Shown: piece by piece, positions 1-7,283 of the stretch
Layout: every line of letters begins with the position of its first letter
Position numbering within the stretch: the stretch's first letter is position 1
Source of the DNA: Acidimicrobiia bacterium
GTDB lineage: Bacteria; Actinomycetota; Acidimicrobiia; Acidimicrobiales; Ilumatobacteraceae
Direction of reading: 5' to 3'
Length of the DNA: 8,519 nt
Assembly (NCBI GenBank): GCA_010025655.1
Contig: RGSV01000040.1
Location: forward strand, 1 to 8,519
Made by a program: the position numbers and the translations under genes
Notes under the pieces: model-generated
The model's input: the letters and a program-made list of their open reading frames with translations, nothing else
Databases searched by the model: none
What the model was told of the DNA's origin: nothing

Positions 1-3000
1 CTCGCTCGTGAACAGCGCATCATCATCGAAGATCGACTGAAGCGCGGCGATCTGCGTGCCATCGTCGCCACGAGCAGTCTCGAGCTGGGCATCGACATGG
101 GGGCAGTCGATCTCGTCGTGCAGGTCGAATCGCCTGGGGCGGTGAGCCGTGGCATGCAACGCATCGGGCGCGCGGGTCACGCCGTCGGCGAACCGAGCAC
201 GGGCAAAGTCTTCCCCAAACATCGACACGATCTGCTCGAAGTCGCGGTTGTGGCACGGCGCATGCTCGATGCCGACATTGAGTCGACGCGCTATCTGCGG
301 AACCCACTCGATGTGCTCGCACAGCATGTGGTGGCTCACGTGGCGATGCACCCCGACCTGAAGGTCGAGTCGCTGGCGGCAATGGTGCGGCGGTGCGCAA
401 ACTTTGCCGAGATGTCAGACGAGGTGTTGCACAACGTGCTCGACCTGCTGGCGGGGCGGTATCCGAGTGAAGAGTTCCGTGACTTGCGCCCGCGCATCGT
501 GTGGGATCGCATCGCTGGCACCTTGCGCGCCCGCGACGGAGCACAACGGTTGGCGGTCACCAATGGCGGCACGATTCCTGACCGCGGACTCTTCGGAGTC
601 TTCTTGCCCGATGGCACGCGCGTAGGTGAACTCGACGAAGAGATGGTGTACGAGACGCGACCAGGGGAGACGTTCATTCTTGGTGCCTCGACATGGCGTA
701 TTGAAGACGTGTCGTTCGACCGAGTCATTGTCAACCCCGCGCCTGGCGAACCGGGCAAGATGCCGTTTTGGCACGGCGATCGACTTGGCCGACCGCTCGA
801 ACTCGGGCGAGCAGTCGGGGCGTTTCTGCGCGAACTGCGCGAGACCAGCAGCACCTCCAGTGACGCAGCCGAAACGATGCTCGTCGAACGCCACTGTCTC
901 GACGCGCTCGCTGCCAAGAACTTGCTCGCCTATGTCAACGAGCAGGTGGAATCGACCGGCTCGTTACCCGATGATCGCACGGTGGTGATTGAACGCTTCC
1001 GTGACGAGATTGGCGACTGGCGCATCTGCATTCACTCGCCGTTCGGCACGCCGGTGCATGCACCGTGGGCGATCGCGCTCGAGCGCCGCCTGCTCGACCG
1101 GCTCGGCATCCCAGTCGAAACGATGTGGGGTGACGACGGCATCGTCTTGCGTCTGCCCGAAGCCATCGACCGTCTGCCAATCGATGAACTGATGATTGAC
1201 CCCGATGAACTCACCGAGGTGTTGGTCAACGCCGTGCCGCAAACATCACTCTTTGCTGCGCGGTTTCGCGAGTGTGCGGCGCGAGCACTCTTGCTGCCGC
1301 GTCGTCGCCCCGACCAGCGAACCCCGCTGTGGCAACAGCGCCAGAAGGCCGCCGACTTGTTGGCAGTCGCGGCGAAGTATCCGACGTTTCCGATCTTGCT
1401 CGAGACCAGTCGCGAGTGCCTGCAAGACGTGTTCGATGTTCCGGCGCTGCGTGACATTCTCACCCAATTGCGTTCGCGGGCAATTCGAATGGTCAGCGTC
1501 GACACCCCAAAGGCGTCGCCGTTCGCCCAGAGTCTGCTCTTCAACTGGATTGCGGCCTACATGTACGAAGGCGATGCGCCACTCGCCGAGCGTCGCGCCG
1601 CCGCACTTGCGCTTGACCGTGATCTGCTCGATGACTTGCTCGGCTCTGAAGAGTTGCGTGAACTGCTTGATGCCGAAGTGCTCGCGGAAGTAGAACTCGA
1701 ACTGCAGTGCGTCGTCGAGGGTCGCCGTGCGCGCAACACCGACGAGGTGCACGATCTGCTGCGCCGGGTCGGCGATCTCACCAGCGATGAAGTGTCGCTG
1801 CGCAGCGAGGTTGATGCGGCTGCGGCTCTCGGCGAACTCATGGCTCAGCGGCGCGCAATTCAGATCGTGGTGGCCGGCGAACAGCGCTTTGCCGCCGCTG
1901 AAGATGCCGCGCGCTATCGAGACGCACTCGGTTGTGCCCTGCCGTTGGGCTTGCCGCAAGCGTTCACTGATCCCGTCGATACGCCACTCGTCGAGTTGGT
2001 GGCGCGTTTCGCTCGCACTCGTTCGCCATTCGTGACGCGTGACGTTGCCGCCCGACTTGGGCTCAGCCTCGAGCGCGCTGCTGTCGCCCTCGCCACACTT
2101 GAGGCCGCCAATCGGGTGGTGCGCGGCGAATTTCGTCCGCTCGGTGCCGAACGAGAGTGGTGTGATACCGAAGTGTTGCGCCTCATTCGTCGTCGTTCGC
2201 TGGCACGTCTCCGCAAAGAGGTAGAACCCGTCGACCAGTTGACCTTCGCGCGATTTCTCGCTGAGTGGCACGGGGTCACCGCACCGAGTTCTGGCAGTGA
2301 AGCACTCGTCGAGGTGCTCACCACGTTGTCGGGTGCCTCGCTCGTGGCATCAACCCTCGAGACCGATGTCTTGCCGATGCGCGTGCGCGGCTATCGCCCG
2401 GTGCTGCTCGATGACTTGTGCACTAGCGGTGAAGTCGTGTGGATTGGTGCCGGTTCGCTCGGTGGCAACGATGGGCGTGTGCGGCTGTTTTTTGCCGATC
2501 AACTCGCCACCTTGCTACCCGCCTTTGAGCAGAACGAAAAAGTCGAAGGTCAGGTGCACGACCAGATTCGCGCAGCACTCGCCGAACGCGGCGCAAGTTT
2601 CTGGGGTCAACTGCGAGCCGCGGTGCGCGGGGCAACCGATGCCGAGCTGCTCGCCGCACTGTGGGATCTCGTCTGGTCGGGTGAGGTCACCAACGACTCA
2701 CTCGCTCCGTTGCGTGCAATGTTGCTCGGCGCACGCACCGGCAAGAGCGCACGGGCTCTGCCTGCAGCCTCACCATCGCGACGCGCAGCCGCCCGTCTCG
2801 TTCGCCCGCGTCACTCGCGCACGCACGGTGTGGCGCGTTCGGGTCCGCCCGCAGCACAAGGCCGCTGGAGTCTCGTGAGTCAGTTCGTCGATGGCACGGT
2901 CGCGACCACTCAGTCGGTGCACGCGTTGGCCCTACAGATGCTCGAGCGCCACGGTGTGCTGACACGCGAGGCCGTGCTCGCCGAGGGTGTGCGCGGCGGG

Positions 3001-3543
3001 TTTGCCGGTGTCTATGGCGTGTTGAAGGCGCTCGAGGAACGCGGCACCGTGCGCCGCGGGTATTTTGTCGACGGTCTCGGTGGTGCGCAGTTCGCCGTGC
3101 CCGGAGCAGTCGATCGCCTACGCGCCTGCAAAGAAGTGACCGACCCTGATTACGTCGGCACACCTGTCGTGTTGGCGGCAACGGATCCAGCGCAACCCTA
3201 TGGAGCAAGTATCGACTGGCCAGCGACTAATGGTCGTGCGATACGCAGTGCCGGGGCGATGGTGGTGTTGTGTGACGGTGATGCGCTCGCCTGGTTCGAT
3301 GTGCGCAGTCATCACCTCGTGACCTTCGAGCAGCGCACCGATAAGCCCGGCTGGGCGGCCGTAGCCGATGCGTTGCGAACGCTCGTGAAAGACGGTCGCG
3401 TGCGCTCGGTCGAGATTCGCAAGATCAATGGTGAGGCTCACGACGACTCAGCGCCCGCAACGGTGGGCATCGTCACCGAGTTGGTGAGTCAAGGTTTCGT
3501 GCGTGGCTATCGCGGGTTGGTGTTGCGCGACGCATCTGCGTGA
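1..3543 (+). CDS. lhr: Lhr-type ATP-dependent helicase, C-terminal part (5' truncated by window edge)
   Basis: The frame is open from base 1 to the TGA at 3541-3543, giving 1180 residues, so the first in-frame ATG (97) is internal and not the start. Residues 22-34 hold helicase motif V (ATSSLELGIDMG) and residues 53-60 motif VI (QRIGRAGH, with the arginine finger), which mark the end of the second RecA-like domain. The winged-helix and Lhr-core regions follow, then the long C-terminal domain. Near the end, the stretch with GLGGAQFAVPGAVDRLRA and VVLAATDPAQPYGA is typical of full-length Lhr. The family is about 1500 residues, so roughly 320-350 residues (Walker A, DEAH and most of RecA1/2) are missing to the left. 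Lhr proteins are 3'-5' DNA translocases/helicases linked to DNA repair in mycobacteria. A basic, Ala/Ser/Arg-rich linker lies at about residues 914-954. No frameshift is seen. The gene converges on the TetR gene and has no evident functional link to it. Confidence 0.95.
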   Translation, partial: LAREQRIIIEDRLKRGDLRAIVATSSLELGIDMGAVDLVVQVESPGAVSRGMQRIGRAGHAVGEPSTGKVFPKHRHDLLEVAVVARRMLDADIESTRYLRNPLDVLAQHVVAHVAMHPDLKVESLAAMVRRCANFAEMSDEVLHNVLDLLAGRYPSEEFRDLRPRIVWDRIAGTLRARDGAQRLAVTNGGTIPDRGLFGVFLPDGTRVGELDEEMVYETRPGETFILGASTWRIEDVSFDRVIVNPAPGEPGKMPFWHGDRLGRPLELGRAVGAFLRELRETSSTSSDAAETMLVERHCLDALAAKNLLAYVNEQVESTGSLPDDRTVVIERFRDEIGDWRICIHSPFGTPVHAPWAIALERRLLDRLGIPVETMWGDDGIVLRLPEAIDRLPIDELMIDPDELTEVLVNAVPQTSLFAARFRECAARALLLPRRRPDQRTPLWQQRQKAADLLAVAAKYPTFPILLETSRECLQDVFDVPALRDILTQLRSRAIRMVSVDTPKASPFAQSLLFNWIAAYMYEGDAPLAERRAAALALDRDLLDDLLGSEELRELLDAEVLAEVELELQCVVEGRRARNTDEVHDLLRRVGDLTSDEVSLRSEVDAAAALGELMAQRRAIQIVVAGEQRFAAAEDAARYRDALGCALPLGLPQAFTDPVDTPLVELVARFARTRSPFVTRDVAARLGLSLERAAVALATLEAANRVVRGEFRPLGAEREWCDTEVLRLIRRRSLARLRKEVEPVDQLTFARFLAEWHGVTAPSSGSEALVEVLTTLSGASLVASTLETDVLPMRVRGYRPVLLDDLCTSGEVVWIGAGSLGGNDGRVRLFFADQLATLLPAFEQNEKVEGQVHDQIRAALAERGASFWGQLRAAVRGATDAELLAALWDLVWSGEVTNDSLAPLRAMLLGARTGKSARALPAASPSRRAAARLVRPRHSRTHGVARSGPPAAQGRWSLVSQFVDGTVATTQSVHALALQMLERHGVLTREAVLAEGVRGGFAGVYGVLKALEERGTVRRGYFVDGLGGAQFAVPGAVDRLRACKEVTDPDYVGTPVVLAATDPAQPYGASIDWPATNGRAIRSAGAMVVLCDGDALAWFDVRSHHLVTFEQRTDKPGWAAVADALRTLVKDGRVRSVEIRKINGEAHDDSAPATVGIVTELVSQGFVRGYRGLVLRDASA

Positions 3544-3614
3544 TGCGGATCGCGGCGAAGTGCAACAAGTCTGACCAAGGCGTGACGAGTATGGCTGCGA
3601 TGCCGCGAACGTGG
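3544..3614. other. Convergent intergenic gap, no clear terminator
   Basis: This 71-bp gap separates the 3' ends of lhr (+) and the TetR gene (-). A 6-bp perfect inverted repeat with a 5-nt loop (CGCATC/GATGCG, 3531-3547) spans the lhr stop codon, but no T-run follows on either strand. It is therefore at best a weak or factor-dependent 3' structure. Nothing else recognisable was found. Confidence 0.4.
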
Positions 3615-4196
3615 CTACGGCCCGACGTTACGCAAACCCGCCCACGCCAAGGCCGCCAAGCGGCCGCCCACGAGCTGCGGGTCGAAAGAGCCTCCGCTCA
3701 ACACGAGTTGTCGGCTGACACTCTCTGACATGCCGACAAGCGCATAGGCGAGCAGTCGCTGGTGTTCGGCGTCAATGCCGGCGTCGATGAGCGGGGCGAT
3801 TGCTTCGGCCACCTTGCGCTCTACGTTGCGCACCGCGGTCGCGAACTCTTCGTCGTTGCGGGCACCACTACCAAAGAGCACGACGAACGCCTCGCGATTG
3901 CCGTCGACCCACTCGAAATAGGCGATGACACCCGCCTCGGTTTGGGCACGACCATCCGCGGCATCGGCGGTGGCTTTGCTCACCGCGGTGAGCATTGACG
4001 CGGCAACTTCATCGATGAGCGACAGATACAGCTCGCGCTTCGATGCGAAATGCTGGTAGAGCACCGGCTTGGTGACGCCGGCGGCGAGGGCGATGTCGTT
4101 CATCGAAGCCTCGTGAAACCCACGCGCAGCGAAGGTGCGTAGTGCCACCTCGAGAATCTGCGTGCGTCGCTGGGCGGCGGGCAGACGGCTGTTCAT
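3615..4196 (-). CDS. TetR/AcrR-family transcriptional regulator
   Basis: This 193-residue protein has the usual TetR length. The N-terminal DNA-binding domain is clear: residues 12-34 give the first helices (QILEVALRTFAARGFHEAS), and residues 35-56 carry the helix-turn-helix (IALAAGVTKPVLYQHF then ASKREL). The C-terminal ligand-binding half (about 60-193) is helical and variable, so the effector cannot be named. The ATG at 4196 is chosen because it precedes the domain by the normal 10 or so residues and overlaps the upstream membrane-protein stop as ATGA (4193-4196). That overlap implies translational coupling. The frame extends further upstream, but only through sequence that codes for the membrane protein in another frame. 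The gene probably represses its own two-gene unit. Control of the divergent ccm operon is possible but not shown. Confidence 0.93.
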   Translation of the reverse strand: MNSRLPAAQRRTQILEVALRTFAARGFHEASMNDIALAAGVTKPVLYQHFASKRELYLSLIDEVAASMLTAVSKATADAADGRAQTEAGVIAYFEWVDGNREAFVVLFGSGARNDEEFATAVRNVERKVAEAIAPLIDAGIDAEHQRLLAYALVGMSESVSRQLVLSGGSFDPQLVGGRLAALAWAGLRNVGP

Positions 4197-4489
4197 GTGT
4201 TGCCTGCGGTGCTCTTTTTCGCTGCTTCGTCTTCGCGTCGGGCGGCGCGCACACCGTAGGTGATCACGATGCTCGGGGCCAAGATGATCGAACCGACGAC
4301 GAGTGCAACTCCACTTATCAGATGCATCGCTTGTGTCAGGCCCCACCACAGCCCGATGAAGAACGTAATGACAGAAACCGCATACAGCCCGTAACCCGTG
4401 CGTGAAGCGACCGTGTTCCAGCGTGCAATGGTTTCGCGCCGAGCCACGACCGGATCTATCGGTGTCAACGTGGCTTCGGTATCACTCAT
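4193..4489 (-). CDS. Small two-helix membrane protein, unknown function
   Basis: This 98-residue protein belongs to no family I recognise. The N-terminus is a soluble stretch of about 30 residues. Two hydrophobic segments follow, at about 32-52 (TGYGLYAVSVITFFIGLWWG) and 57-80 (starting HLISGVALVVGSIILAPS), and then a charged basic/acidic tail (RAARREDEAAKK). This predicts a hairpin membrane protein with both ends in the cytoplasm. The ATG at 4489 is preferred over a TTG 33 bases upstream because it gives the more natural start, MSDTEATLTP. No Shine-Dalgarno sequence is visible, and a -10-like TAGATT lies 11 bases before the ATG. Its stop overlaps the TetR start, so it is the first gene of a two-gene unit and may be what the TetR protein regulates. 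The gene is real on codon usage and coupling; its role is unknown. Confidence 0.8.
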   Translation of the reverse strand: MSDTEATLTPIDPVVARRETIARWNTVASRTGYGLYAVSVITFFIGLWWGLTQAMHLISGVALVVGSIILAPSIVITYGVRAARREDEAAKKSTAGNT

Positions 4490-4500
4490 GGCGTGTCGTA

Positions 4501-4506
4501 AATCTA
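4501..4506 (-). promoter_or_regulatory. Candidate -10 element for membrane protein/TetR unit
   Basis: On the minus strand TAGATT fits the TAnnnT pattern of a -10 box. Transcription would begin about 4492-4495, only a few bases before the ATG at 4489, giving a nearly leaderless message in agreement with the missing Shine-Dalgarno sequence. The -35 side is poor (ATGGTT at 4525-4530, 18-bp spacing). An imperfect palindrome, ACGAGCGGTCGT (4506-4517, 10 of 12 symmetric), abuts this box and could be an operator, but it is short. Confidence 0.3.
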
Positions 4507-4552
4507 CGAGCGGTCGTCGCAACCAACCATGTCCTGTGATGAAGTTCGCTCT

Positions 4553-4558
4553 TAGGCT
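4553..4558 (+). promoter_or_regulatory. Candidate -10 element of the ccm operon (leaderless start)
   Basis: TAGGCT fits the actinobacterial TAnnnT -10 pattern. Its 3' end is 9 bases before the GTG at 4568, so a start site at the usual 6-9 bases would fall at or just before that codon and make ccmA leaderless. This matches the lack of any Shine-Dalgarno sequence before either the GTG or the ATG at 4574. No convincing -35 box is seen. It lies in the 78-bp region (4490-4567) shared with the divergent unit. Confidence 0.35.
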
Positions 4559-4567
4559 GATTTCTGC

Positions 4568-5236
4568 GTGAACATGCCTGTGGGGTCGAGTGGCTCAGTG
4601 ATTCACCTGCGAGACGCAGTGGTGGCTCCGGCAGGATTCCCCGCTCTGGCCGGTGCAACGCTCGACGTGGGTGCTGGTGAGTTGGTGGCCCTGCGCGGCG
4701 CCAACGGTGCCGGGAAGACCACGCTCTTGCGTTTGTGCGCCGGCCTCGCCCCGCTCGCGCGCGGCGCCGCCTCGGTATTGGGTGTCGATCTTGCTGGCAA
4801 TCGTGCGACGGTGCGACGCAGTGTCGGCTTTGTCGGCCATCGCAACGGTTTGTACGGCGAACTGACTGCGCGGGAAAACATCGCGTTCGTTGCCACACTC
4901 GTTGGCGCAACGCATGACGAGGTCGAAGTGGTGTTGGATGGGTTCGGGCTCGTTGGGCGGTTAGCCGACACGCGAGCATCAGCGTTGTCGGCGGGCCAGC
5001 GTCGGCGAACTGCGCTGGCTTCGCTTGCGATACGTCGTGCACGACTGTGGCTACTTGATGAACCTCACGCCGCCCTCGACGTTGACTCTCGGCAGCAATT
5101 GGACCGAGTATTTCGAGAAGCGACTGCCTCGGGTGTAACTGTCGTGTACACCACGCATGAGCGATACACCGATTCGCAGCGAATGCCGCGCACGATCACG
5201 TTGGATGCCGGACGAGTGGTGCACGACCATGCGTAA
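4568..5236 (+). CDS. ccmA: Heme exporter/cytochrome c maturation ABC ATPase CcmA
   Basis: This 222-residue ABC ATPase has the short CcmA length. Visible motifs are Walker A (GANGAGKT, 44-51), the signature LSAGQRRR (140-147; Ala in place of the usual second Gly), Walker B with catalytic Glu (LWLLDEP, 160-166), the D-loop (ALD, 169-171) and the switch His (TTHE, His197). The stretch VGHRNGLYGELTARENIAF (89-107) resembles the CcmA Q-loop region, which usually begins GHQ. ATP hydrolysis by CcmA in the CcmABCD complex drives release of heme-loaded CcmE from CcmC. It is the first gene of the operon, and its 3' end overlaps ccmB by 8 bp. The GTG at 4568 is chosen for its fit to a leaderless promoter; the ATG at 4574 is an equally possible start that changes only two residues. 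Placement before ccmB-ccmC fixes the identity, since the ATPase alone could be confused with other small ABC ATPases. Confidence 0.93.
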   Translation: MNMPVGSSGSVIHLRDAVVAPAGFPALAGATLDVGAGELVALRGANGAGKTTLLRLCAGLAPLARGAASVLGVDLAGNRATVRRSVGFVGHRNGLYGELTARENIAFVATLVGATHDEVEVVLDGFGLVGRLADTRASALSAGQRRRTALASLAIRRARLWLLDEPHAALDVDSRQQLDRVFREATASGVTVVYTTHERYTDSQRMPRTITLDAGRVVHDHA

Positions 5237-5909
5237 CGTGTTCGCCGTTGCGCGTAAAGACGTGTTGATTGAGTGGCGCGCTCGGCTGTTGCTCGTGCGA
5301 GTGCTGCCCTTCGCCCTGCTCGTGTTGGTGTTGTTTGCGGTCGCTCTTGACTCTGAAGCACTGCTCACCCGTGCCGCGGCGGGCTTGGTGTGGCTCGCGG
5401 CGATGTTCGCCACGCTCCTCGTGGTGCAGCGATGTTTCGACATCGAGACGGCCGATGGCGCGCTCGACATGCTGCTCACCTCGGTGGTCGAGCCCTCGCG
5501 TGTGTTCTTCGGAAAGGTGCTCGCTGTTGCCGCACAACTGTTGGTGCTCGTGGTGGTGTTGCTAGGTGGTGCGGTTGTGCTTTACGGCGTGCGGATTGAT
5601 GCAGCAGGTCTCGTGCTGTTGGTCACTACGGTCGTCACCGCAGTCATTGGTCTCGCCAGCGTCGGTACTCTCTATGGCGCTGTGGTTGCTCAACTCACCG
5701 GGCGCGATTCGCTGCTGCCACTGCTAGCCATGCCGGTGCTGGCGCCACTGTTGATCGGGGCGTCGCGGGCCACCGAATCGGCGTTTGGCAGCCAGACCAT
5801 CGACCTAGCGACGGGCTGGGCATGGACATCACTGCTGGCCGTCTTTGGCGTGGTGTTCGCCGCCGCCGGTGCCGCATCGTTCGCCACGCTCACCGAGCCC
5901 GACGCCTGA
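5229..5909 (+). CDS. ccmB: Heme exporter permease CcmB
   Basis: This 226-residue integral membrane protein is close to the usual CcmB length of about 220. The N-terminus, MRNVFAVARKDVLIEWRAR, is the cytoplasmic lead-in typical of the family. Six hydrophobic segments follow at about 25-43, 50-68, 94-120, 127-152, 162-180 and 196-218. The motif SLLPLLAMPVLAPLLIGA (161-178) is the conserved proline-rich CcmB stretch. The ATG at 5229 lies inside the end of ccmA (8-bp overlap) and gives the family's N-terminus; the open frame extends upstream only through ccmA sequence. CcmB is the membrane partner of the CcmA ATPase and binds CcmC. Codon use matches the neighbours and no damage is seen. Confidence 0.94.
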   Translation: MRNVFAVARKDVLIEWRARLLLVRVLPFALLVLVLFAVALDSEALLTRAAAGLVWLAAMFATLLVVQRCFDIETADGALDMLLTSVVEPSRVFFGKVLAVAAQLLVLVVVLLGGAVVLYGVRIDAAGLVLLVTTVVTAVIGLASVGTLYGAVVAQLTGRDSLLPLLAMPVLAPLLIGASRATESAFGSQTIDLATGWAWTSLLAVFGVVFAAAGAASFATLTEPDA

Positions 5910-5914
5910 GGTGA
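5908..5914 (+). promoter_or_regulatory. Shine-Dalgarno sequence of ccmC
   Basis: GAGGTGA, beginning within the ccmB stop codon, sits 6 bases before the ATG at 5921 and is the clearest ribosome binding site in the window. It fixes the ccmC start even though the first 20 or so residues are poorly conserved in the family. Confidence 0.7.
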
Positions 5915-5920
5915 TGCGCG

Positions 5921-6691
5921 ATGTCTGAGTCGATGCCCGCACGCGGCGCAAGTACCTTGAACCTGCGCGGCACTAGTACTCCGGCGACGCGCATCATTGG
6001 TGTGCTCGCACTTGCCGTGATGACATGGGTCGTGGTGAGTGCGTTCTTCTTCACCGCACCTGACGTGGTGCAAGGCGACTCGGTGCGAATCATGTACGCC
6101 CATGTGCCGGCGGCGTGGGTTGCGTATCTTGCATTTGTCACGACGGCCATCGCCTCGGGTTTCTCACTCGTACGTCGTCATCGCACCCTCGGCTTTGATC
6201 GAGTCGCTGGAGCATCGGCCGAAGTCGGCGTGTTGTTCATGGGATTGGCACTCGTGACGGGCAGTCTGTGGGGTCGTCTGACGTGGGGAACGTTTTGGCA
6301 GTGGGATCCGCGACTTACGACCACGCTGTTTCTCTTCATCACCTATGTCGGATACCTCGCCGTGCGCCGCATCGACGCATCACCCGAGCGTCGCGCCAAG
6401 CGCAGTGCGGTGCTGGCCTTGTTGGCCGTGCTTGAGATTCCACTCGTGCACTTCTCAGTCGTGCTGTGGCGATCGCTGCATCAAGAAGCAAGCGTGCTAA
6501 ACCCCGATGGCGACGTGCGGCTCGATGGTCTGATGCTCTTCACGCTGTTTTCCGGTGTCGTTGCCTTCACGCTGGCATTCGTGTGGCTCGTGATTCACCG
6601 TCAACGACTACAGACGTTGGTCGACCTCCAAGGCACAGTCGGTCTTGACTCGGCGCTGGCCGCTCGTGCAACCGAAGCGGTGCTGCGATGA
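5921..6691 (+). CDS. ccmC: Heme-handling membrane protein CcmC
   Basis: This 256-residue polytopic membrane protein has the full CcmC hallmark set. The tryptophan-rich WWD motif is WGRLTWGTFWQWDPRLT (117-133). The two heme-ligating histidines are His61 in MYAHVPAAW and His187 in WRSLHQEAS, corresponding to E. coli His60 and His184. Six membrane segments are expected, at about 25-44, 64-83, 101-120, 135-150, 163-182 and 203-226. CcmC binds heme at the outer face and catalyses its covalent attachment to CcmE. The start is supported by a good Shine-Dalgarno sequence (5908-5914). Compared with E. coli CcmC, the N-terminus is about 20 residues longer and the C-terminal tail (227-256) is soluble. 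The stop overlaps the ccmD start as ATGA (6688-6691). Confidence 0.96.
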   Translation: MSESMPARGASTLNLRGTSTPATRIIGVLALAVMTWVVVSAFFFTAPDVVQGDSVRIMYAHVPAAWVAYLAFVTTAIASGFSLVRRHRTLGFDRVAGASAEVGVLFMGLALVTGSLWGRLTWGTFWQWDPRLTTTLFLFITYVGYLAVRRIDASPERRAKRSAVLALLAVLEIPLVHFSVVLWRSLHQEASVLNPDGDVRLDGLMLFTLFSGVVAFTLAFVWLVIHRQRLQTLVDLQGTVGLDSALAARATEAVLR

Positions 6692-6822
6692 AGGATCTCG
6701 GCTTCATCTTGCTGAGCTGGTCGGTGTCGCTCGGTTCACTTGCCTTGCTTGCCTTGGCAACGTTGCGCCGCGCCAAGTCGCTCGCTGCCCGAGTGCCAGA
6801 CGACCAGAAACCCTGGCTGTAG
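6688..6822 (+). CDS. ccmD: Heme exporter protein CcmD (44 aa)
   Basis: This small gene lies exactly between ccmC and ccmE and starts in an ATGA overlap with ccmC. The 44-residue product is MKDLGFILLSWSVSLGSLAL, continuing through one membrane helix (about 4-26) into a basic stretch, RRAKSLAARVP, and ending KPWL. A single N-terminal helix followed by a short charged cytoplasmic tail is the CcmD plan. CcmD is needed for release of holo-CcmE from CcmC. Sequence identity in this family is always low, so the call rests on size, topology and position. The gap to ccmE is 5 bp. Confidence 0.85.
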   Translation: MKDLGFILLSWSVSLGSLALLALATLRRAKSLAARVPDDQKPWL

Positions 6823-6827
6823 GCGAG

Positions 6828-7283
6828 ATGGATCTCACACCACGCCCAGAGCAACCAGCTCCATCGCGGCGGCGGATGTTGCCGGCGGTCATTGCTGGTC
6901 TCGCCGTCGTGGTCGGCATCGGCATCATCGCCATCTTTCTCACCTCATCGATTGACTACTACTGCAATGTCGATGAAATCGGCGTGCGCGAGGGTTGTGA
7001 TGACACCCGCCGGGTGCGCGTGCAGGGCACCGTCGATGAAGGCAGCCTCGAGCAACGAATGACGACGACGGCATTCGTGATGTCGTTCAACGGCGTATCG
7101 CTGCCCGTTGAGTACGACGGAGAACCTGGCGGAATCTTCCAAGAGTGCATTCCGGTCGTGGCCCACGGTCGCGTCGTTGATGGCGTCTTGCTCGCGACGC
7201 GCATCGAAGTGAAGCACTCGAACGAGTACGAAGCGGAGAACAAAGAGCGAATCACCGAAGCCGAGACGTCGGCATGCTCATAG
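6828..7283 (+). CDS. ccmE: Periplasmic-side heme chaperone CcmE
   Basis: This 151-residue protein has one N-terminal signal-anchor (about 18-40, after basic SRRR at 13-16) and an external OB-fold domain. RVRVQGTVDEGSL (62-74) and the strand VVAHGRVVDGVLLATRIEVKH are recognisable CcmE. The heme-binding motif is HSNEY: His130 would be the covalent heme attachment residue and Tyr134 the axial ligand, so this is the His type and not the Cys type. The ATG at 6828, five bases after ccmD, places the anchor correctly; the frame is open further upstream (from 6645) only through ccmC/ccmD sequence. Unusually, the external domain has three cysteines (Cys46, Cys57, Cys107) plus Cys150 near the end. The gene overlaps ccmF by 10 bp. 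Confidence 0.93.
   Translation: MDLTPRPEQPAPSRRRMLPAVIAGLAVVVGIGIIAIFLTSSIDYYCNVDEIGVREGCDDTRRVRVQGTVDEGSLEQRMTTTAFVMSFNGVSLPVEYDGEPGGIFQECIPVVAHGRVVDGVLLATRIEVKHSNEYEAENKERITEAETSACS

Noticed and set aside
1246..2271. Long open frame of 341 codons on the minus strand opposite lhr
   Set aside because: It lies wholly inside the well-supported lhr coding frame, its product resembles no family I know, and high-GC genes commonly leave long antisense frames open.
3531..3547. CGCATC/GATGCG hairpin spanning the lhr stop as an intrinsic terminator
   Set aside because: The stem is only 6 bp and no T-run follows, so it is not a convincing terminator.
3540..3728. Small plus-strand frame after lhr
   Set aside because: It overlaps the 3' part of the TetR gene, has no ribosome binding site and its composition is that of a shadow frame.
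6645..6827. Upstream extension of the ccmE frame
   Set aside because: This part overlaps the end of ccmC and all of ccmD. Starting at ATG 6828 gives the normal CcmE length and puts the anchor helix near the N-terminus.
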